64,000 nt of DNA. It comes from Boswellia sacra. Its lineage: Eukaryota; Streptophyta; Magnoliopsida; Sapindales; Burseraceae. The stretch lies in contig SNVD02015884.1 of assembly GCA_013180625.2 (NCBI GenBank), positions 1-64,000 of the forward strand. Direction: 5' to 3'. Below are positions 58,968-64,000 of the stretch, in pieces (the first letter of the stretch is position 1; the number at the start of each line of letters is the position of its first letter). The notes under the pieces are model-generated. The model had not been told where the DNA came from. It did no database searches and saw nothing but the letters and a program-made list of their open reading frames with translations. The translations under genes were made by a program, and so were the position numbers.

Positions 58968-60362
58968 CATCTTATTGGGTAAGATAATTTTAATCACAAT
59001 CTTAATTCAAATAGTTTATGCCTTTACCTTATTGGATAAGATGCATAATCATTATTAGATTGTAGCTATCTCCCTCATGATTTATTTGTCTTCCAAATTA
59101 TTATTTTTCTTAAATAATCAGCAAACAAAGATATTCGGACGGAAGTATTTAACATTCAACAGACACCACATACTCAACTTACCTGGTAGAGACTCTGACA
59201 GAAGTAAACTAGCCATAATGGACAATATCTAGGCCTTTTCCTGTAAGCAAGAGCTTTTTGGATGTGTGGGTATGATTCATTGAGAACAGAAAAGGCTAGC
59301 TGTACTGATTGCGATTGCGGTTTCGCCATTACAATTGGTGCTTTCTTTTTCCAACATCTCACATGAGAGAATTAAATAATGGAAGGGTCATTGACGTACC
59401 TTTCATTGATGATAATAATAACGATAAGTTTCAATAACCGTTTCTGAACTTTGACAAATGATTTAGTTTTAAAAGATAATAACATTTATTTGCCCCTAAA
59501 TATTATGTCAAAATATCATTTAGATACATTTGATTGTCATGCCACGGAAAGATACTAATTAACAAATATTGTATGAAGTGAAAAACTATCTCTAGACATT
59601 TAGAATTGGTGCTCGGATTTTTAATATAAATTTTTTAAGCAACATCTTGGTACAAATTTCTAGTAATTCATCTTATATAATATAATAATTAGGGTAGTTG
59701 ATAAAGTTAGATCAGCTGAATATAATCTTTTTTACTTTGAATCTCAATAATTGGATTATGTGAGATGAATCATAAATTTATGTCAAATATTTGTGTTAAA
59801 AGATCCCAATCTAAATTGAATGAAATTAATTTAATTAAGTACTCCTGCCTCGCATGCCGAAAATGGGTCTCAAGAATCTTTTTTCTTTTTTGCTTGATTT
59901 TTTAAAATATCATCAAAATTACCTCTGTTTAATTGATTCATGCAAAGTATGATGCATCATCTTTTAAATTTTAAACTTATCACACTTAAAATTACTTAAA
60001 TGACATCTAAAAAGAATTTAAGATATTTTTTTGTGAACGATAAAAACTACAATATAAATTTTCATTGAAATTGTATATATGAACCATTTTTTTAGTATAA
60101 CATGTAGAATATAATTTCTTTTTTTATCTTTTTTAAAGTTGTAAACTATTTCTATAATAAGCGTTCCCCTTTTACATAAATTCCTAATAGAAATCTCTGT
60201 CAGGAAGGCAAATCTACAGGAAAAAGTGAAAAAAAAATTACCCATGAAGAAGAGAATATACGAAGAAGAAATATAATAGACTTTTAAATAAATTCTCTCA
60301 ATTAGCAGAATCTTATATTCAATAATCTACTAAATACAATATTGATCAGTAGTATACATGTG
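58968..60362. other. Intergenic
   Basis: AT-rich. 60110-60360 is the 3' flank of the minus-strand SAUR and is repeated at 48470 and 51595. No other gene is supported. Confidence 0.5.
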
Positions 60363-60812
60363 TCAATTACAAACAAGTAAATTTCGATTCCCCATTCCCC
60401 GTTGTATAGAGGATGATATTGAGCAGCAAGCAGAAACTACTGAGAGAAGCTTAGCTTTGTCTTGATCCTTGGCAAGGCCTCTTCGTATCAGTGGCACCAT
60501 GTGCTCCAGGAAGAAGGAATCACATGGCAATGTAATGGGGCCATCTCTTGGCAATCCAAACTCCTCCTCAGACAATCTCAAGAGTGCTTTGAAGATGTCA
60601 TTATTAAGATATGAAAGAGGGATCATGAAGCGCCTGCTATCTGTTGTGTACACAACAAAGTGACCCTTGTTAGCCACTGATGAAGTGTCGTTACAACTGT
60701 TTGAATTCATGTTACTATTTGCCCTTTGCAACATGATCAATCTTTTCCTTCCTTCTGCAGCTGCCTTGCGCCACTTTGTTGCCATTTTGATCAGCCGCTT
60801 GGTGCTCAGCAT
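60363..60812 (-). CDS. SAUR family protein (SAUR61-68-like), intact, minus strand
   Basis: An intronless 149-aa protein: MLSTKRLIKMATKWRKAAAEGRKRL at the start, an Asn-rich linker (~32-41), and the SAUR domain at about residues 49-118, with NKGHFVVYTTDSRRF, IPLSYLNNDIF, SEEEFGLP, GPITLPCDSFF, LEHMVPLIRR. The predicted role is auxin-linked growth through PP2C.D inhibition. It is the only complete representative of the minus-strand lineage; two truncated copies lie at 48674 and 52021. It stands head-to-head with the broken SAUR at 62141, about 1.3 kb away. Confidence 0.93.
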   Translation of the reverse strand: MLSTKRLIKMATKWRKAAAEGRKRLIMLQRANSNMNSNSCNDTSSVANKGHFVVYTTDSRRFMIPLSYLNNDIFKALLRLSEEEFGLPRDGPITLPCDSFFLEHMVPLIRRGLAKDQDKAKLLSVVSACCSISSSIQRGMGNRNLLVCN

Positions 60813-60922
60813 GGTGTGAATTGAAGAGAGATTTCAAGAATTATAGAATCTAATAAATTTCGATCGGTAAAACACTATGAATCTGTATTGGTTGCCCTAG
60901 TGAAATAATCAGAGATGTGCTA

Positions 60923-60992
60923 GTTATATAATGCTATAGCATCACCTGTAGCTATCCTATGTTTAGTCACATTAGACGCAAAACCATGTGAT
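60923..60992 (-). promoter_or_regulatory. Promoter of the minus-strand SAUR
   Basis: On the minus strand an ATCACATGGTTTTG element (60979-60992) is followed by a TATA box (ATTATATAAC near 60923-60932), about 110 bases before the ATG. I see no TGTCTC. Confidence 0.6.
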
Positions 60993-62140
60993 GTTGTTTT
61001 GGAACTTTGCAACTTTAAGCCATGACATGTTAGGTTCTGCAAGAAAATCAGCCAATCAAAGTTGGAACACAGCTGAAGAATATCAATTCATTACGCAAGG
61101 GATTAATTTGAGAGGAAACTATGGGTCCAACCAATTTATCGATGGAACCTTCACCAAGTTTCTATGAACATTGGAGAAAATACCTAGTCCGAATGTGTCC
61201 AATCTATCATTGAGTACTAGAGAACAGGTCAATGAACAGAACATGTGAATGTAAACGTCAATGTCCCGAAAGATTAATGAGCAACCCCTTTGCAACCCAC
61301 ATCATCGAAACGAAAGCTACAGTACAGGAAAAAAACATTTGTTTGCTTGCAAAAAGAAATATTTAGTTGGTCTAGTTTAGTGTAACATTCAATAGAACGC
61401 CTCAATCTTCAACTAGACCTTTGTGGCCAAAATCCCTGGGGGCCGTTCAGACTCTGGAGTCTAATTTGTTAGGAGACAGAAGATTGCAAATAGAATTTCG
61501 TGTGATCAAAATGGATTACATATTCTGCAGATGTTGTATTCCACGTGGTGACTTGTTTAAGTAAGGTGAACTAGTATAGCTCCAATTAAGCTAGTTTGTT
61601 TGAACCACAAATACGTATTTCTTGTTTGGTAGTGCAACCAGAACACGTCCGGCCCAATATGCTATGAGTGTCTTGCAAATGCCAGCTAGATCTGATATAT
61701 CATTTTCCTTTGCCGAATTGCAAAACAAGTTCTTTATTGATGTTTATAGAAGATCTCTATAGATCTGGAAGATCCATTCTTGCAAGTTTGATAAAAGCTT
61801 ATCTTTGTTTTGTGGTCCTGAAGGACTTGAGCAATAAATATTGAACAAATTGGGACCGGTAGCGGCCCTTAACTACTTGCCAGAAAATTTTTGATTGCCT
61901 ACAAGTCCTAGACATGCCCCAATTGCCAACAACCTTCTCTTTCAATTGCCACATGCTTATGCACGCAAGAAGCCTTACACAAGAAACCCGCAAGCAAAGG
62001 AATCTTCTATGGCCTGGTACTATAAAGCCGTTGCACTTGCATTGCCTTCTCAACTCAACTCAAACGTTCCATTTCAGGCTTTCAAGTACTAAATTAATCT
62101 TTTCATCATCTTTCTCTTGTTAGCGAATTTTCTACACAAA
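60993..62140. other. Intergenic between head-to-head SAUR loci
   Basis: No gene or repeat that I can support. Confidence 0.5.
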
Positions 62141-62567
62141 ATAATTAGTGCTAAGAAACTCATGCATCAAGCTTGCAAGGAAGTGGCAGAGAATAGCTGC
62201 CATAAGGAGGAAAAGAATTTCATTACCAGGATTCAATAAATAAGCAGATAAGGGCCATTTTGTTGTGTACACAACTGATCAAAGGCGGTTTGCGTTCCCC
62301 ATATCATATCTTAGCAATCAGATCTTTCAAGAACTCTTGAAGATGTCTGAGGAAGAGTTTGGACTGCCAAGCAATGGGCCTATCACATTACCATGCGATG
62401 CAGTCTTCATGGAGTATGCAGTCTCTTTGATACAAAGCTGTGTTGGTAGAAATATGGAGGAAGCTTTGCTTATGTCTATAGCTAGTATTGGATGCTCGGT
62501 ATTGTCTCATTCATCATTGCATCATGGACATATCACAACTCAGCAATTACTAGTTTGTAGTTGTTAA
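62141..62567 (+). pseudogene. SAUR pseudogene, degraded N-terminus
   Basis: The start codon position reads ATA (62141). A lost base near 62165-62175 shifts the frame in the KWQ region, and in the domain frame a TAA interrupts the linker just before DKGHF. From the VVYTTDQRRF stretch to the stop at 62567 the domain is open and well kept: YLSNQIFQELL, SEEEFGLP, GPITLPCDAVF, MEYAVSLIQS, tail LLVCSC. Three lesions confined to the 5' end suggest recent loss. Confidence 0.88.
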
Positions 62568-63107
62568 GTTGATCATCTCTTGAACAAACGAAAATTTTGT
62601 AGATGACCCACGTTCAAATATTTGTGATTTAATGAATTTTATAAAATTCTATTCTTAGAATCAAATATTTATTCATTCTTGATTGTTGAAAACGATTTTC
62701 AATTCTATTACATAACAGAAATAATTTGAGAGAAGATTAAAGATCAAAACTTAATCATTCTCTAGAGAAAGAGAATTAAAGGTTCAAATGGGGTGTCTTA
62801 ATATAAAATATTATTTACCATGATTAAAATGTGTTGATATATCCCTATTACAAAAATTTTAAATTTATTTAAAAAATTAGTTAAACGAGGAATAAAAATT
62901 TATAGAAATCATTAAGGAAAAGATTCTATGGTTGTTGAGCATTTTCTTTTCATATTAATATTTTTCAAATGGCCTACAAAATTTTCTGTTGGTACTCCTA
63001 AACCAAGTGAAATTGATATTACTATTTCATCTTTTATATATACTTCAATAGCCTTTTATTTGTTTTTTCTCCTCTTAGGCACTAGCCTTTGTTGACCACT
63101 TTTGTTG
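62568..63107. other. Intergenic
   Basis: SAUR 3' flank and AT-rich DNA; no gene. Confidence 0.5.
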
Positions 63108-63892
63108 AGGTGTGTTCCTCGATTTAGATTCAATGGATTTTACTAATAACCAATCCAATCTGATACTGATTAGTTTGGAGATTTTTTAATTCAATCCAAT
63201 TCACTTATAGAGTGAAATCCAATCCAATCCAATTTTATAGAAACCATTATCCGATCCAATCCAATTTAGAAAAATTATAATTTGATTGGATTTAATCTAA
63301 ACTTAAAAAAACTTTTTCTAAGAAAAAATACAATATGGTCCAATAACAAAATATAATTTAATGTGACTAACATAAAATATAAAGATAATATACTTATGCA
63401 AATTTAAATATGAGTAGTAGCTTCATAATATAAGACACAAAATTCTATTCTAAATTAATTAAAGTGCCCAAATGAAAAAAAAAAACAGTAAACATTTAAA
63501 TCATCCCATTACACAAATTGTGATTTCAAATAAATTCATGGGATCTAATAAGCCATACATAATATGAAATAATTTATTTCTTATATTAAGATTAACGTCC
63601 ATGCATATTATAAAAATCTTGTATCTTTCAGTTACTTAATTTAGGACTAAATATATTTTATTATATTACAATTATTAAGATTATAAATTATAATGGGCAT
63701 TGTCACTTTTATTTTTGATATATTAAATTTTATTTTTATTATGTTTCATTGGATTAGAACGATTTATGACCGATTTTTATAATAAAATCTATTGTCTGAT
63801 CCAATTACCTCGATTTTTAAATTTTTAATTCAATCCAATCCAAACCAATCCAATTTTGGTGGATTAGCTTGGATTTAATTTGAACAACCCTA
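63108..63892. mobile_element. hAT-like non-autonomous element, ~785 bp
   Basis: Imperfect terminal inverted repeats (AGGTGTGTTCCTCGATT at left; the inverse of AATTTGAACAACCCTA at right) and near-identical 8-base flanks (TTTTGTTG at 63100-63107, CTTTGTTG at 63893-63900). Both ends carry tandem CAATCCAATC-type motifs. No transposase is present. The 8-base duplication fits hAT. Confidence 0.6.
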
Positions 63893-64000
63893 CTTTGTTG
63901 ACATTCACAGATGCACTTATAAAGTTTGCTACGTACTAAAGTAAACTCATGAAACATTAATCCTCTCTTCATTATCGTAATTTAACAAAATTAAGAAATA

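Overview
The window is nuclear DNA of a flowering plant, most likely a woody eudicot. It is AT-rich, has spliced genes, carries abundant MITEs and LTR elements, and encodes plant-only families: SAUR, CC-NBS-LRR and CYP96. The gene types and sequences look Citrus-like to me, but I could not test that.

The main content is a large, decaying cluster of SAUR (small auxin up RNA) genes. I count 16 SAUR loci. Five look intact: 21262-21687, 45337-45789, 49609-50061 and 52912-53367 on the plus strand, and 60363-60812 on the minus strand. Eleven are broken by frameshifts, stops, start losses, truncation or transposon insertion. The intact proteins are 141-151 aa, intronless, and resemble the Arabidopsis SAUR61-68 group. 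They are expected to inhibit PP2C.D phosphatases and so keep the plasma-membrane proton pump active during cell expansion. Upstream regions share TATA boxes, TGTCTC auxin response elements and a CACATG-containing element.

Layout. 1-2460: duplicated segment with a SAUR pseudogene. 4230-6700: tandem repeat of unknown nature. 7370-8510: small mobile elements. 9206-15309: a four-exon CC-NBS-LRR resistance-type gene. 15799-17935: second copy of the first segment, so the resistance gene sits between two copies. 18.8-25.4 kb: three broken SAURs and one intact SAUR. 25.4-38.0 kb: mostly AT-rich intergenic DNA, holding a CYP96A-type cytochrome P450 on the minus strand (28417-29961), MITEs, a ~240-bp-arm palindrome (35382-35889) and a minisatellite. 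38.0-44.9 kb: a second copy of 21.8-25.4 kb, enlarged by a 2.7-kb solo-LTR-like insertion, a MITE and a ~0.4-kb insertion. 45.3-53.4 kb: three intact and three broken SAURs, including truncated minus-strand copies that share one breakpoint. 53734-58962: a complete but mutated Ty1/Copia retrotransposon with 321-bp LTRs and a 5-bp target-site duplication. 60.3-62.6 kb: a head-to-head pair of one intact and one broken SAUR. 63108-63892: a hAT-like non-autonomous element.

I found no tRNA, rRNA or CRISPR locus. No wholly new gene system is evident. The features most worth following are the long palindrome, the truncated antisense SAUR copies, the shared SAUR promoter module and the unusual I-helix of the P450. 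All repeat comparisons were made by eye and boundaries are approximate unless a target-site duplication fixes them.
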